Counted from the first letter of the stretch, positions 34,028-43,924 are shown. The stretch: 64,000 nucleotides of DNA from Ignavibacteria bacterium (GCA_020635205.1 JACKAE010000003.1:620001-684000); one strand, 5' to 3'. Notes: generated from the sequence alone by a model not told the origin. A program made the numbers and translations.

Positions 34028-35410
34028 ATGAGGCTTCGATCTACTATACCATACTCGTCCAGCGAGATTAAAACAGAAGTGCGAGGGATGACCCTCTTAG
34101 CTCTTCCCGTCGTCTTGGCTCAGCTTAGTCAAATGAGCATGGGCTTTGTCGACACGTTTATGGTTGCGAAGCTCGGGCCAGATGCGCTCGGTGGTGTCGG
34201 CGTAGGGAACGTGGTCTACTTCTTCTACGTCGTCTTCTCCTTCGGTACGCTGGCGGCAGTTAACCCGATGGTAGCACATGCATTCGGAGCAGGTGACGAG
34301 AAGGAGATTGGCCGTTCAGTTGCACAAGGTCTCTGGCTTGCTCTGTTCCTGACAGTCATTGGCTTCTTCATTATCTGGAACGCTGAGGCTATTCTCCTGC
34401 TCGGGAAACAAGAACCGCAGGTGGCTGCCTTAGCAGGTGAGTATACGAAGGCGATGAGTTGGGGAATGATCGCAAACCTCTGGTTCAGTGTCTTCCGAGG
34501 TTTCTGTGATGCTGTGAACAGAACTCGAGTAGCGATGGTGATTTCGTTTACCGCGATCTTCTTTAACGTGGTAGCTGACTATGCCCTCATCTACGGCGAA
34601 CTCGGAATGCCTGAACTTGGCGCAGCCGGTGCAGGATATGCAACGGCCTTCGTTCGGTGGGTAATGCTTTTGCTCATCTTGATCTATGTCTTCGGCACAA
34701 AGGAGTTTCGCCGTTACCGCTTCCTCTACAGAGCGCGCATTCCTCGTCCTCGCTACCTTATTAAAATGCTGAAGCTCGGTCTCCCAATCGGGGCAACCCA
34801 CAGCATGGAGCACGGAGCATTCGGCGTAACCTCCCTGTTGATGGGAACAATCAGTACGATTGCACTGGCAGCACACCAAGTCTCCATCATGCTTGCAGCG
34901 ATTGCCTTCATGGTTCCGATGGGAGTTTCGTTTGCTATTACTACGCGGGTAGGGCAAAACTTAGGCCGGCAAGATCCACGAGCTGCTGGATTAGCCGGAT
35001 GGGTTGGCATCGGCATTGGTACGCTCTTCATGTGCGTAACGGCAACAATCTTCACATTGATACCAGATCAGCTTGCAACGATTTTTACTGACGATCCGCC
35101 AGTAGTTGCCTACGCTACCAGTCTGTTAGCTCTGGCCGGAGCGTTTCAGATTTCTGATGGAATTCAAGTTCTGGCAATCGGTGCGCTGCGAGGGATGAAG
35201 GATACGGCACGCCCAATGGTTATCAACCTGATCTCATACTGGCTTATCGGAATTCCGAGCGGCTGGCTCCTCGCCTTCAAAGCCGGACTCGGAGGACAAG
35301 GGCTTTGGTGGGGATTAGTGATTGGTCTCTCGGTTGCTGCTACGCTCCACACGCTCCGATTCCGGAAGCTGATGAGAGTGCAAGAGACGAGAGTGGAGAG
35401 CGGAGAGTAG
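34028..35410 (+). CDS. MATE-family multidrug/metabolite exporter
   Basis: A 460-residue, twelve-helix inner-membrane protein. Family landmarks: LLALPVVLAQLSQMSMGFVD in helix 1, GGVGVGNVVYFFYVVFSFGT in helix 2, NPMVAHAFGAGDEKEIGR in the following loop, and the symmetric second half starting at LIKMLKLGLPIGATHSMEHG with SFAITTRVGQNLGRQDPRAA. Members expel cationic drugs or metabolites in exchange for Na+ or H+; the substrate is not predictable from sequence. ATG 34028 is chosen over the upstream TTG 34004 because it gives a normal N-terminus. It diverges from the ASPIC-protein gene across about 165 bp. Confidence 0.93.
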   Translation: MRLRSTIPYSSSEIKTEVRGMTLLALPVVLAQLSQMSMGFVDTFMVAKLGPDALGGVGVGNVVYFFYVVFSFGTLAAVNPMVAHAFGAGDEKEIGRSVAQGLWLALFLTVIGFFIIWNAEAILLLGKQEPQVAALAGEYTKAMSWGMIANLWFSVFRGFCDAVNRTRVAMVISFTAIFFNVVADYALIYGELGMPELGAAGAGYATAFVRWVMLLLILIYVFGTKEFRRYRFLYRARIPRPRYLIKMLKLGLPIGATHSMEHGAFGVTSLLMGTISTIALAAHQVSIMLAAIAFMVPMGVSFAITTRVGQNLGRQDPRAAGLAGWVGIGIGTLFMCVTATIFTLIPDQLATIFTDDPPVVAYATSLLALAGAFQISDGIQVLAIGALRGMKDTARPMVINLISYWLIGIPSGWLLAFKAGLGGQGLWWGLVIGLSVAATLHTLRFRKLMRVQETRVESGE

Positions 35411-35579
35411 CTGCACCTGCAAAACAGACTTCTTACCCTGCTGGGAAATTCTTCCTTGGTGAACCTTAGCGGTAGTACTAAATTCAATTTTCCGAAACTT
35501 CTTTCGTTTTGGATTGTTACCTTGTTTGTTCTCCCTCCGGTAATGTTCGGCATTTATAACTCTGCGACCACATGATTGA

Positions 35580-38500
35580 ATGATACACCTTCACAACACA
35601 GGTTCTGATCTTCCTTCAACTACGAAGCAGCGATTATTTTTGTCTGGATATCACAGCGTATGCAAGCTATTTCTTCTCTGGACTCTCCGCATTTCTGCGG
35701 TTTTTCTCCTGCCAACAGGGAGAGACAGAGCATATCGAACACATACGGGTGAGAAGAGATTCCGTTTGGCACTCGACAACCAACGTATTGCTTGCCTCCT
35801 AACAATTCTTCTCTTCCCGATAGTTCTTCTCCTCACCTCAACCGAACTGCAGGCGCAGCGACTCTCCATCCTGAATATCGAAACACGAAACTTCCCTGAA
35901 GTCACAGGAGACTTAATTGCGATTGATGGGAGTGGCGAGCCGATTACTGGGTTGAGCAAGGGTAATCTCTCTATTTTTGAGAATGGCCTCTTCCGCAACG
36001 TGCTCAGCCTCAGTTGCCCCCCATCACTTGGTCCTACACCAGTAAGCATGGCCTTCGTGATCGACCGGAGTGGTTCGATGCTCTCGCCACTCCCGAACGG
36101 CTCTACTCCGCTTGACCTAATTATCGACGGCTCGGCAGCTTTTTTTGAGACTTTTCTCTTTACCCCACCAACTGGAGTAGCAATCACCGCCTTCAACGAG
36201 CGACCATTTATTGTCAGTGATTTCCAGACATCTGCCCCTCCCCTCCTCTCCGCTATTCAGGGGTTAACTCCTGAGGGAGGTACAGATTTCGATCCTGCAT
36301 TCGTAGACCCAATGCTCGGGGGAATTTCTCTGTTAAAGTCTCGTCCGCAAACGCTTCGACGCATCCTAATGTTTATCACCGATGGAGAGCCGGGAGTTCC
36401 ACCGAACGTTGAGAATATCATTTCCGAAGCGAACAAGGCAAAGGTAGAAGTGTACGCCATCACCATTGGCACGCCGATGAGTCCACAACTGTCTACAATC
36501 GCCACGCGAACGAACGGGAAGACCTGGCAGAACGTGCGAACCTCGGAAGAACTGTCGGCAATTCTCCAGAGCATTGCTCTGATTAGTCGCGGCACGGAGC
36601 CATGCAAGGTAGTCTGGCAGTCAGAAACTGAGTGTGGACCGGAGGCAGAGTTGAGGAAGGTGCAAGTCTCGCTCAATCCACCCGGTATTTCTGGCTCGGG
36701 ATCGTACAAAGTTCCTACAGGCGAACTAATCCTACTGGAGCCAAGCGAAAAATTCCTTTGGTTCGGGAAAGTGTTTTTCCCTTCGACCCGCACACAAGAG
36801 ATGACAATCACGGCGCGGAACGGAGCAATCACTGTTGAGAGAGCGTTTATCACTGACTCCGTTCACTTCACCATCTTCAACTGGGGGGGCACACCCCCAC
36901 CATTTACGTTGAACGATGGCGAGAGCCGAAAGATCACTGTGCAGTTTGCTCCAACCGATACCACCGGATACTCCGCTGAACTTAAAATTGTCGGAGCACC
37001 CTGCTCCTCACGGTCAGTTATCTTGGCCGGGGGTGACCGCCAACCGAGTGCTGAGCGTGCCCCACTAAAACTTCGCTCTCCTCTCGGAGGAGAGAACTAC
37101 GGAACGTGTGATTCGGTTTCTATCACGTGGGGTGGAGTCCCCCCCGATGAGCCTGTCCGCATTCAGTACAGCAAAGACAACGGCAGAAACTGGTTCACGA
37201 TCATAACTGATGCTACCGGATATGAGTACAACTGGCTTCCACCAGGTCCGGGGACAGAATATCGAATTAAGATTTCAACAGCCGCCGAGCAACAGCACCT
37301 TATCAGCACAATTGCTGGTGGAGGGGACTTAGACGAAGACAGCATCTTCGCTACGGAGACGATTCTCCGCTCGACAATGGGATTGGATATACGGGATGAT
37401 ACCCTCTTCATCGCCGAGGCTGGACGGAGCAGGATTCGTGGGGTTGACCTGATTTCAGGTGTAGTGAACACGCTTGTTGGAACAGGACTCAACGGCAATG
37501 GTGGTGATGGTGGACCGGCGACTTCTGGACGCATGAACAGCCCGCAAGACGTTCTGGTAACCGACGACTCAATCTTTATTGCCGATACCTATAACCATAA
37601 GATTCGGGTCGTCGATCGAAGGACGAATCGCATCTATACATACGCTGGAACTGGGGCGAGCGGGTTTAGTCCTGACGGAACCCACATGAACTCCGACACT
37701 GCGTACATGAGTTTTCCAGCCTCATTAGAGATTGACGACCGCTACCTTTACGTAAGTGAGTCAGGTAGCGAGGTAGATAGTACTCACCGGGTAAGGCGGA
37801 TCGACCGGCAGACGAAGATCATCACAACTGTCGCCGGAGGTGGAAAATCCTTTGACAGCGACGGTGCTCAGGCAACAGTTGCACGGCTTATGTCACCGCA
37901 TGGTATTGCTCTGCGAGATAGCATCCTCTTCATTGCTGAACGGGATGCCGGGCGAGTTAAGCGCGTAGACTTACGTACTGGCATTATCACAACGTTCGCA
38001 GGAAACGGAAGAATTGGCGACCGTGGCGACGGGGGACAAGCAACAGCGGCAATGCTCCAATTGCCAACCGACATTGCCATCTATGGTGACACTCTCTTCA
38101 TCGCCGATGCACTGAATAACAAGATCCGGCTGGTAAATATGACAACCGGTATTATCTCCACATTTGCTGGGACGGGACTTGCCGGATATGGTGGTGATGG
38201 TGGAGTTCCGTGGATGGCCACTATGGATAGTCCTTCTGGCGTAATTGTGCGAGGTGATATTCTCTACGTCTCCGACAGGTTGAACAATAGAATTCGTGCG
38301 ATCACACTCTACCGTGCTGACGGTCTCGATTCAACGGCTACACCTTTCTCAGTTACCGCACCCGAAATGAAAATCAGTCCCCTAATTTTCGAACGTCGAG
38401 TCGATATGGGTGAAGTCGGAATTGGAGGAGTGAAGGATTCGATTGTCACGGCACTGGTCTGCAACGTAGGAGATGGTCAGTTAGTAATCGACTCGGTGAC

Positions 38501-40970
38501 CATTACTGGAAAGGAAGAGAGCAGCTTCCGTATAGTGGGAGGGATTACTCCCGACCCAATTCCTCCCGGTGAGTGTAGAACAATCACGTTAGAGTTTGAG
38601 CCAAATACAATCGGCTTGCACCAGGCATCGGCAATCTTCCACGCAGCCTGCGCTCTTCCCGACACGCTCGCTCTCGTCGGTATGGGAAGCGCAGGGTGTG
38701 ATGTGGTAGCAAAGGAGAGTTTCGACTTCGGCGATAAGCCGTTCGGAGCTTCGGCAGTAGACACGTTGCTGGAATTCTCTCTCTGCAATAACAGTGGCGT
38801 TCCTATCGGAGGGGCTGTAAGCCTTCTCTCACCTGACGGTGCGTTTCAAGTAGTCGAAGGGAGTGGCCCTTACACTCTATCCCCCGGCTCATGCCTGAAG
38901 GTAAAGGTACGCTACACTCCGGTCAGCACCGGACTCAGCATGGGAGCAATCGACTATGGTCTCCCAATCACCTGCGGCAAGCAGCAGACAATTCTCTCGG
39001 GACGTACTCTTACCCCCCCACTTCTCGATGCTCTACCTGTTGACTTGGGGATGGCCTCCTGTCCGGACGATGCTCTCGACACAACCCTCACTATCTTCAA
39101 TCGAGGAGGAACACCTCTTGAGATTACAGATATTCAGCTTACGGTAAACAACGAAGGTTTCTCGCTCATCACTCCTGCGCCAACGCCCCTCTCCCCACTG
39201 GTAATTCCACCGGGTGAGAGCAAAGGGATTGCAATTCAACTGCGTGGAACTTCTGCAGGCACAAAGCAGGGAGAGTTGCAGATAACCTCGAATGATCCGA
39301 GCGGGCCATTCAGTTTGGCACTCACTGGAAAGCGCGATTCTATCCGTCTGGCCGCAGAGGATATATTCCTGACTATTCGGAGAGAACCGACTGCAAGCTA
39401 TCCGCGCGACACCTTTATGCTGGTAGAGAATACAGGTGACCAGCAAATGCAAGTAACGGGGGGAAGGCTCTCCGGAGCAGACCGAGCCTTCTTCCAAGTT
39501 CCAACAACACAGTTCCCAGTAGATGTTCCAGCGGGAAGCAGTAGCCAGATTCTCGTACAACTATTGCAGCCAACCGAGGATCGTCCATATCGAGCTACGA
39601 TTAACCTCGATTTCGAACCGACCTGCAACCTGCCCAATATCGAAGTAGAAGTTGTTCACGCAGGGACAGCCCCCCTCTTGGCAGCAAGTCCACTTAACTT
39701 TCCCACGCTCCTCTGCTCCACACCGGAGTTTGTGGACTCAAGCATCGTGATCCGCAACGAAGGGGGGAACACTCTCCAAATCGATGGGATTGCAATTGTG
39801 AATGATCCTGAGAATAATTTCTCTCACTCGGGGACAACACCGATTCTCTTGGATCCCGGAGCCTCGACAACAATCCCAATCCAGTTTAGTCCGAAGTCTT
39901 CCGGGGCGAAGAGTGCAACGTTGCAATTGCAGACGAACACAGCAATTGGGATGGAAGAGATCAGCATTCGAGGAGAGAAACAGGAAATATCTTTCACTCT
40001 CTCGAGAAGCTCGGTACAGTTCGATCCCTCAGCTTCGTCACCGAACGATCAGCAGATCACACTAACGAACAGAGGGAGTGCCCCTATTACTTGGTCGACT
40101 CCTTCGAGTGTTGGAGCATACAGAGTCGTCTCGATTATCCCCCCTATTACGCCGGTTGGTGCAACATCGGAACTGACGATCCGCTACACCGGTCCACCAA
40201 GTGGAAGCCCAAGCGAATCAATCGCAGTCAGTGAGATTAGTTGTGGTATTGCGCAGAACTTGCAACTCAATGCTGATGACGCAAGCGGACTCATTTCGGT
40301 CTGGCTGCCAGAAGATTCCGCACTCTTCAACACCACCGTTTCTCTCCCTCTCCGCTATCAACTCGAAGGGGGAAAGTTGCCTGACGACCAAGACACTTTC
40401 ACGACAACGATTCGATTTATTGGCACAACATTTTTCTTTGAAGAACTATCTGAAGGGGAAGTGATTGCGAAAGAGTGGGATCCTCTGCTAAGCGAACTTT
40501 CACTCACTATTCGGGGTCAATTCGGCAATCGACAGGGGGATACTTTAACAAGTCTGATTGGCACGGGGCTTCTCGCCGACAAGACCAACACGCCACTGAC
40601 TATCGATCAGTTTTTCTGGAGTCGTCCCTCTATCGAAACTAACCCGCACGACGGAAGTTTCGCAGTGTTGGGAACATGTCTCGACGTTGGCCTCCACCTG
40701 ATCTCACGGATTCCAGTTCTCGACCGATTAAGCCCGAACCCAGCATCGACCGATGTGATAGCAGAATTCTCCTTAGATGACTGGGCTTGGCTTGAGGCAA
40801 CATTGATAACACCACGGGGGGAGACCATACAGGTGCTCTCTCCATCAAACGTCGAAGCAGGGGTACATCAACTGCTGATTGATACCTCGGACCTTCCCCC
40901 CGGACTCTACCTGCTAAGAATCACTACGCCGCACGGTGTGGCTGAACGGGGAGTGGTGGTTGTGAAGTAA
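35580..40970 (+). CDS. 1796-aa exported VWA / NHL / choice-of-anchor-D protein with T9SS sorting domain
   Basis: A hydrophobic segment at about residues 69-92 (ACLLTILLFPIVLLLTS, then AQ) is the likely signal peptide, so the true start may be TTG 35766 rather than ATG 35580. Domains in order: a von Willebrand A domain from about residue 155 with the MIDAS motif DRSGSM at about 162; Ig-like strands; an NHL-type beta-propeller (about 573-915) with repeats such as NSPQDVLVTDDSIFIADTYN and LQLPTDIAIYGDTLFIADAL, each with GGDGG-like turns; then several choice-of-anchor-D (ASPM-SPD2-Hydin-like) Ig repeats to about 1560, and a T9SS sorting domain over the last ~85 residues (LSPNPASTDVIAEFS...LPPGLYLLRI). 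It probably works as a surface adhesin or scaffold. Upstream is a 169-bp spacer after the MATE gene. Confidence 0.87.
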   Translation: MIHLHNTGSDLPSTTKQRLFLSGYHSVCKLFLLWTLRISAVFLLPTGRDRAYRTHTGEKRFRLALDNQRIACLLTILLFPIVLLLTSTELQAQRLSILNIETRNFPEVTGDLIAIDGSGEPITGLSKGNLSIFENGLFRNVLSLSCPPSLGPTPVSMAFVIDRSGSMLSPLPNGSTPLDLIIDGSAAFFETFLFTPPTGVAITAFNERPFIVSDFQTSAPPLLSAIQGLTPEGGTDFDPAFVDPMLGGISLLKSRPQTLRRILMFITDGEPGVPPNVENIISEANKAKVEVYAITIGTPMSPQLSTIATRTNGKTWQNVRTSEELSAILQSIALISRGTEPCKVVWQSETECGPEAELRKVQVSLNPPGISGSGSYKVPTGELILLEPSEKFLWFGKVFFPSTRTQEMTITARNGAITVERAFITDSVHFTIFNWGGTPPPFTLNDGESRKITVQFAPTDTTGYSAELKIVGAPCSSRSVILAGGDRQPSAERAPLKLRSPLGGENYGTCDSVSITWGGVPPDEPVRIQYSKDNGRNWFTIITDATGYEYNWLPPGPGTEYRIKISTAAEQQHLISTIAGGGDLDEDSIFATETILRSTMGLDIRDDTLFIAEAGRSRIRGVDLISGVVNTLVGTGLNGNGGDGGPATSGRMNSPQDVLVTDDSIFIADTYNHKIRVVDRRTNRIYTYAGTGASGFSPDGTHMNSDTAYMSFPASLEIDDRYLYVSESGSEVDSTHRVRRIDRQTKIITTVAGGGKSFDSDGAQATVARLMSPHGIALRDSILFIAERDAGRVKRVDLRTGIITTFAGNGRIGDRGDGGQATAAMLQLPTDIAIYGDTLFIADALNNKIRLVNMTTGIISTFAGTGLAGYGGDGGVPWMATMDSPSGVIVRGDILYVSDRLNNRIRAITLYRADGLDSTATPFSVTAPEMKISPLIFERRVDMGEVGIGGVKDSIVTALVCNVGDGQLVIDSVTITGKEESSFRIVGGITPDPIPPGECRTITLEFEPNTIGLHQASAIFHAACALPDTLALVGMGSAGCDVVAKESFDFGDKPFGASAVDTLLEFSLCNNSGVPIGGAVSLLSPDGAFQVVEGSGPYTLSPGSCLKVKVRYTPVSTGLSMGAIDYGLPITCGKQQTILSGRTLTPPLLDALPVDLGMASCPDDALDTTLTIFNRGGTPLEITDIQLTVNNEGFSLITPAPTPLSPLVIPPGESKGIAIQLRGTSAGTKQGELQITSNDPSGPFSLALTGKRDSIRLAAEDIFLTIRREPTASYPRDTFMLVENTGDQQMQVTGGRLSGADRAFFQVPTTQFPVDVPAGSSSQILVQLLQPTEDRPYRATINLDFEPTCNLPNIEVEVVHAGTAPLLAASPLNFPTLLCSTPEFVDSSIVIRNEGGNTLQIDGIAIVNDPENNFSHSGTTPILLDPGASTTIPIQFSPKSSGAKSATLQLQTNTAIGMEEISIRGEKQEISFTLSRSSVQFDPSASSPNDQQITLTNRGSAPITWSTPSSVGAYRVVSIIPPITPVGATSELTIRYTGPPSGSPSESIAVSEISCGIAQNLQLNADDASGLISVWLPEDSALFNTTVSLPLRYQLEGGKLPDDQDTFTTTIRFIGTTFFFEELSEGEVIAKEWDPLLSELSLTIRGQFGNRQGDTLTSLIGTGLLADKTNTPLTIDQFFWSRPSIETNPHDGSFAVLGTCLDVGLHLISRIPVLDRLSPNPASTDVIAEFSLDDWAWLEATLITPRGETIQVLSPSNVEAGVHQLLIDTSDLPPGLYLLRITTPHGVAERGVVVVK

Positions 40971-41025
40971 GGATTGGGGATTGGGGATTGGGAAAATCGA
41001 AACCACTGTAGTTGCTTCACACCCC

Positions 41026-41061
41026 TACCCTACATTTTTAATTTTGAATTTTGAATTTGTA
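41026..41061. repeat. AT-rich dispersed repeat
   Basis: TTTTTAATTTTGAATTTTGA and the following ATTTGTAATTC match the repeats near 1550, 1640, 4510 and 44820, always placed between genes. Confidence 0.6.
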
Positions 41062-41081
41062 ATTCTAATCCTTGTCCACAT

Positions 41082-41115
41082 AAAAAAAGGATCGAAGATT
41101 AATCTTCGATCCTTT
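41082..41115 (-). terminator. Terminator of the small lipoprotein gene
   Basis: AAAGGATCGAAGATT (41086-41100) and AATCTTCGATCCTTT (41101-41115) form a perfect 30-bp palindrome. On the minus strand the stem is followed by seven T bases (41082-41088 on the plus strand are A). It lies 35 bp after the stop of the lipoprotein gene at 41150. Confidence 0.85.
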
Positions 41116-41149
41116 CGTTACTTAGGCTGTAGTGTAGATAACAAACAGC

Positions 41150-41401
41150 TTATTCCTTATCTCCCTCTGCGGCTTCCTTTCCACCCTCGGCGGTGCTATC
41201 CGTTGCTTCACCTGCTTGGCCAGTAGTTCCTTCCATTTTGTCGGCGGCCTTCTGTGCAGCATCTTCTCCTGTGGTTGCTGCATCCTCAGCCTTCTGTTCG
41301 GTGGTATCCTGAGTAGCATCGGCTTTGTCGTCACCACAGGCAGAAAGGCCAATCATGCCAACAGTAAGAAGAGCGAGCATGAACATGGTAAGTTTTTTCA
41401 T
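41150..41401 (-). CDS. Small acidic lipoprotein (83 aa)
   Basis: The signal peptide ends in LSAC with lipidated Cys22, followed by GDDKADATQDTTEQ. The rest is low-complexity, Ala/Glu/Lys/Thr-rich and predicted helical and acidic (EDAATTGEDAAQKAADKMEG, ending EGGKEAAEGDKE). There is no recognised domain. It resembles the downstream paralogue at 41573-41941 in the lipobox region (ACGDD). Such short Ala-rich lipoproteins are abundant envelope spacers or stress proteins in Bacteroidota; function unknown. It has its own perfect hairpin terminator. Confidence 0.8.
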   Translation of the reverse strand: MKKLTMFMLALLTVGMIGLSACGDDKADATQDTTEQKAEDAATTGEDAAQKAADKMEGTTGQAGEATDSTAEGGKEAAEGDKE

Positions 41402-41490
41402 TTCGAGAACTCCCTGAGATTAGTTTGACACAACAGCAAGGGTAGAATTCCACTTGCAAGGGGGCAAACTTAGCACTTCACGCAAACGTT

Positions 41491-41533
41491 TCAAAACAAA
41501 AGCAGAGTTCCAAAGCGTATTGGAACTCTGCTT
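41491..41533 (-). terminator. Terminator of the second small lipoprotein gene
   Basis: AAGCAGAGTTCCAA (41500-41513) pairs with TTGGAACTCTGCTT (41520-41533), a perfect 14-bp stem with a 6-nt loop, followed on the minus strand by TTTGTTTTG. It lies 39 bp beyond the gene stop at 41573. Confidence 0.85.
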
Positions 41534-41572
41534 AAAAATGGGTGGAATTATGTGCCGAACGGCAAACAGTTT

Positions 41573-41941
41573 CTACTTCTTATCGCCGAAAACGCCCTTC
41601 ACATCTTCCACGGCCTTCTTCCCCTCATTCACCGTCTCTTTAACATCTGTTGCTGTCTCCTGCACGGTCTTCGCTGCATTCCTCACATCCTTGCTTGCTT
41701 CCTTCACTGGGTTATCTGACTTCTCAGTTGTAGCAGTGGAAGCGTTGTTGTTCCCTTCCGAAGGTGTAGAGGGTGTTGGCGTTGCGGCAGATGCTGCCGG
41801 AGCTTCCTGTGGTGCAGGAGCCGCTGTTGCGGTTGTATCTGCTGCTGGTTTTTCATCCTTTGCGTCATCCCCACAGGCCGTAAAGCTGAGCGATCCTGCA
41901 ACAAACAATCCCATCAAAAACAATTTTCCTGTCCCTTTCAT
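41573..41941 (-). CDS. Ala/Pro-rich lipoprotein (122 aa)
   Basis: Starts at ATG 41941 (an in-frame TTG lies two codons upstream). The lipobox is FTAC with Cys23, then GDDAKDEKPAADTT. A Pro/Ala/Thr-rich tether (about residues 35-75: TATAAPAPQEAPAASAAT, PTPSTPSEGNNN) leads to a helical, Lys/Asp-rich C-terminus with 11-residue-like periodicity (KEASKDVRNAAKTVQETATD, VKETVNEGKKAVEDVK), reminiscent of LEA or apolipoprotein-like helices. It is a paralogue of, and in tandem with, the lipoprotein at 41150. Role unknown; probably envelope-associated. Confidence 0.8.
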   Translation of the reverse strand: MKGTGKLFLMGLFVAGSLSFTACGDDAKDEKPAADTTATAAPAPQEAPAASAATPTPSTPSEGNNNASTATTEKSDNPVKEASKDVRNAAKTVQETATDVKETVNEGKKAVEDVKGVFGDKK

Positions 41942-42066
41942 ATACAATTCTTCTCCCTGAAGTTAGGTTGAGGTTAAAACTCTTTTTTCTCTACTCTCTG
42001 GCACGTAGACGTTCTGCCCACATGCTATTGAATTCAAACTTACAGAAAGAAGAATAGATATCACGT

Positions 42067-42771
42067 TCACCCCCGATTGGAATCTCCACTCTCATTTCTG
42101 CAGCGATATTTTTTAGCGAGGGATTCCGGTTCCCCCCCGGCCAAGTATCGTGAGAGCAACATAAGGTTTCGAACTTGCAGCCGAACTGCACCTCCCTCAC
42201 GGTAGCGCCGAGTGGAGGTGATAATCTCTCCTTTGAACTTCTCGATCCTCCCCTCCCGGCGTGCTCGGCGCAACAACAGAACATCTTCAAAGAGGGATGT
42301 GCTTGGAAATCCTCCAAGCTGATTGTAGAAATCTCGATCAATCAACAACCCTTGATCGCCGAACGTTGTCCAGAGGGAATCGAACCGAGCGAAGAAGGAA
42401 TAGAGCCGATAGATGAGTCGGGGTGAATCGAAGCGGAGTCGGAAGAGGGCAATACGAAAGTCTGGATTGGCGAGGCTAATCTGAATATCTTCGATTGCCT
42501 TCGCTGTTACGAGCGAGTCGGCGTGGAGAAAAAGAAAAAGCCGTCCCGATGCAATGACTCCACCAGCCAGCAACTGTCGCCCCCTCCCCCGCTCAGCGGA
42601 GATTAGTTTAGCTCCCCCTACCCGAACCACCTCGGCTGTTTGGTCGGTTGACCCACCGTCAACAACAATAATCTCTATGTCGAACTGAAGGAGCGGAGCC
42701 AACGATTCAAATAATCGGGGTAGATTCTCCTCTTCGTCTAATGCTGGAATAATTATTGAAAGTTGGGACAT
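42067..42771 (-). CDS. Family 2 glycosyltransferase (TIGR04283-like)
   Basis: A 234-residue GT-A fold enzyme. The N-terminus SIIIPALDEEENLPRLFESL, then IEIIVVDGGSTDQTAEV and GRGRQLLAGGVIASGRLFLF-LHADS, match the rSAM/selenodomain-associated transferase 2 (TIGR04283) group; LHADS takes the place of the DxD metal site. The downstream segment (FGDQGLLIDRDFYNQLGGFP...EDVLLLRRARREGRI) is also family-typical. Relatives take part in cell-surface or arsenosugar-type glycan assembly; the acceptor here is not known. It diverges from a GT9 gene with only 43 bp between the starts, so the two may share control. Confidence 0.88.
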   Translation of the reverse strand: MSQLSIIIPALDEEENLPRLFESLAPLLQFDIEIIVVDGGSTDQTAEVVRVGGAKLISAERGRGRQLLAGGVIASGRLFLFLHADSLVTAKAIEDIQISLANPDFRIALFRLRFDSPRLIYRLYSFFARFDSLWTTFGDQGLLIDRDFYNQLGGFPSTSLFEDVLLLRRARREGRIEKFKGEIITSTRRYREGGAVRLQVRNLMLLSRYLAGGEPESLAKKYRCRNESGDSNRG

Positions 42772-42814
42772 GAACGAAAGATAGGGGGAGTACGTAGTTC
42801 ATTACCACGTTCAA

Positions 42815-43924
42815 ATGCGAATGATTGAGAAAGAGATATATCCAATCCCACCAATGAGGGAAGAAGGTATTCGGGGTCTGCAACTGAAGTCAGGAGAGAT
42901 TCCTGAGCGGATATGCGTACTCCGATTTCACGCATTTGGTGACGCTGTAATCTCTCTTCCTCTCTTAGCTGGACTCCGCAAAGCCTATCCAAACGCACGG
43001 ATCGACTTCGTCACCTCGGAAGAATACTCTTCTTTTTTCTCCTCCATCCCGTGGATCGATCACGTTCACTCCGTTGTTACGCGAAGTGCCCACCTCAAGA
43101 AAGTCAGATCGGCATTGAGCCTTCGGATACCACGCCCCGACGTTGTTGTGGACATCCAGAACTCGCGACTTTCCAATCTCGTTCGTCGCCGCCTCCAACC
43201 CGACGCCTGGGTAGCGTTCGACCGATATGCACCAAAACTTGCCCTTGAACGCTACATAGAGGCACTCTCCTACGTCGGCCTCAAGGAGGTGACCCCCGAT
43301 ATTCACTTTAGCCTCCCCGATAAACTGCGAGAGGAAGTTCTTCGCAAGTTCTCTCTTCCAAATGATGGTCGCCCTCTGATCTGCTTAAATCCTGCCGGTT
43401 GCTGGCCCACAAAAAATTGGCCGGCAGAACGATATGCGGAGTTGGGCAAGAGACTTGTCGAGGAGTGGAGTGGACGCATTCTCCTTCTGGGGACAGAGAA
43501 TATTGTGGAGGGAGCTACATTGCTTCGAAGACATCTTCAAGGAGATGTCTTCGACCTAATAGGAGAGACAACTCCGATAGAAGCAATGATCCTCCTCCGA
43601 GAAACTTGCCTTATGGTCAGCGATGACTCTGGCCTGATGCACTTAGCCTGGACAAATGGTGTGCCAACCATTGGGATATTCGGAGGGAGCAGACGCACGT
43701 GGAGTAGTCCGTGGGGAGAGCACACGCGATCGTTTGGGAGCGAAGATTTGAGTTGCGGAGCCTGTATGCGTCCAATTTGCGCGCGGGAAGACCTTCTCTG
43801 TCTGAACCGTGTATCAGTCGATAAGATAGTGAATCTCTGCCGCGAGTTATGCGAACAACCGACACGCGGAACTTGGGGGAGAGAATATCCCTCTCCGATA
43901 GTTGGTGAATCAACGAAGGAATAG
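42815..43924 (+). CDS. Family 9 glycosyltransferase (heptosyltransferase-like)
   Basis: About 369 residues; the true start could be any of the ATGs at 42815, 42821 or 42854. The N-terminal GT-B motif ICVLRFHAFGDAVISLPLLA and the C-terminal nucleotide-sugar site (LNPAGCWPTKNWPAERYAEL, VSDDSGLMHLAWTNGVPTIG-IFGG) match ADP-heptose:LPS heptosyltransferases. The Cys cluster SCGACMRPICAREDLLCL near the end is also typical of the family. It likely adds heptose or a related sugar to the LPS core at the inner face of the cytoplasmic membrane. The dnaJ-like gene follows 13 bp downstream. Confidence 0.9.
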   Translation: MRMIEKEIYPIPPMREEGIRGLQLKSGEIPERICVLRFHAFGDAVISLPLLAGLRKAYPNARIDFVTSEEYSSFFSSIPWIDHVHSVVTRSAHLKKVRSALSLRIPRPDVVVDIQNSRLSNLVRRRLQPDAWVAFDRYAPKLALERYIEALSYVGLKEVTPDIHFSLPDKLREEVLRKFSLPNDGRPLICLNPAGCWPTKNWPAERYAELGKRLVEEWSGRILLLGTENIVEGATLLRRHLQGDVFDLIGETTPIEAMILLRETCLMVSDDSGLMHLAWTNGVPTIGIFGGSRRTWSSPWGEHTRSFGSEDLSCGACMRPICAREDLLCLNRVSVDKIVNLCRELCEQPTRGTWGREYPSPIVGESTKE

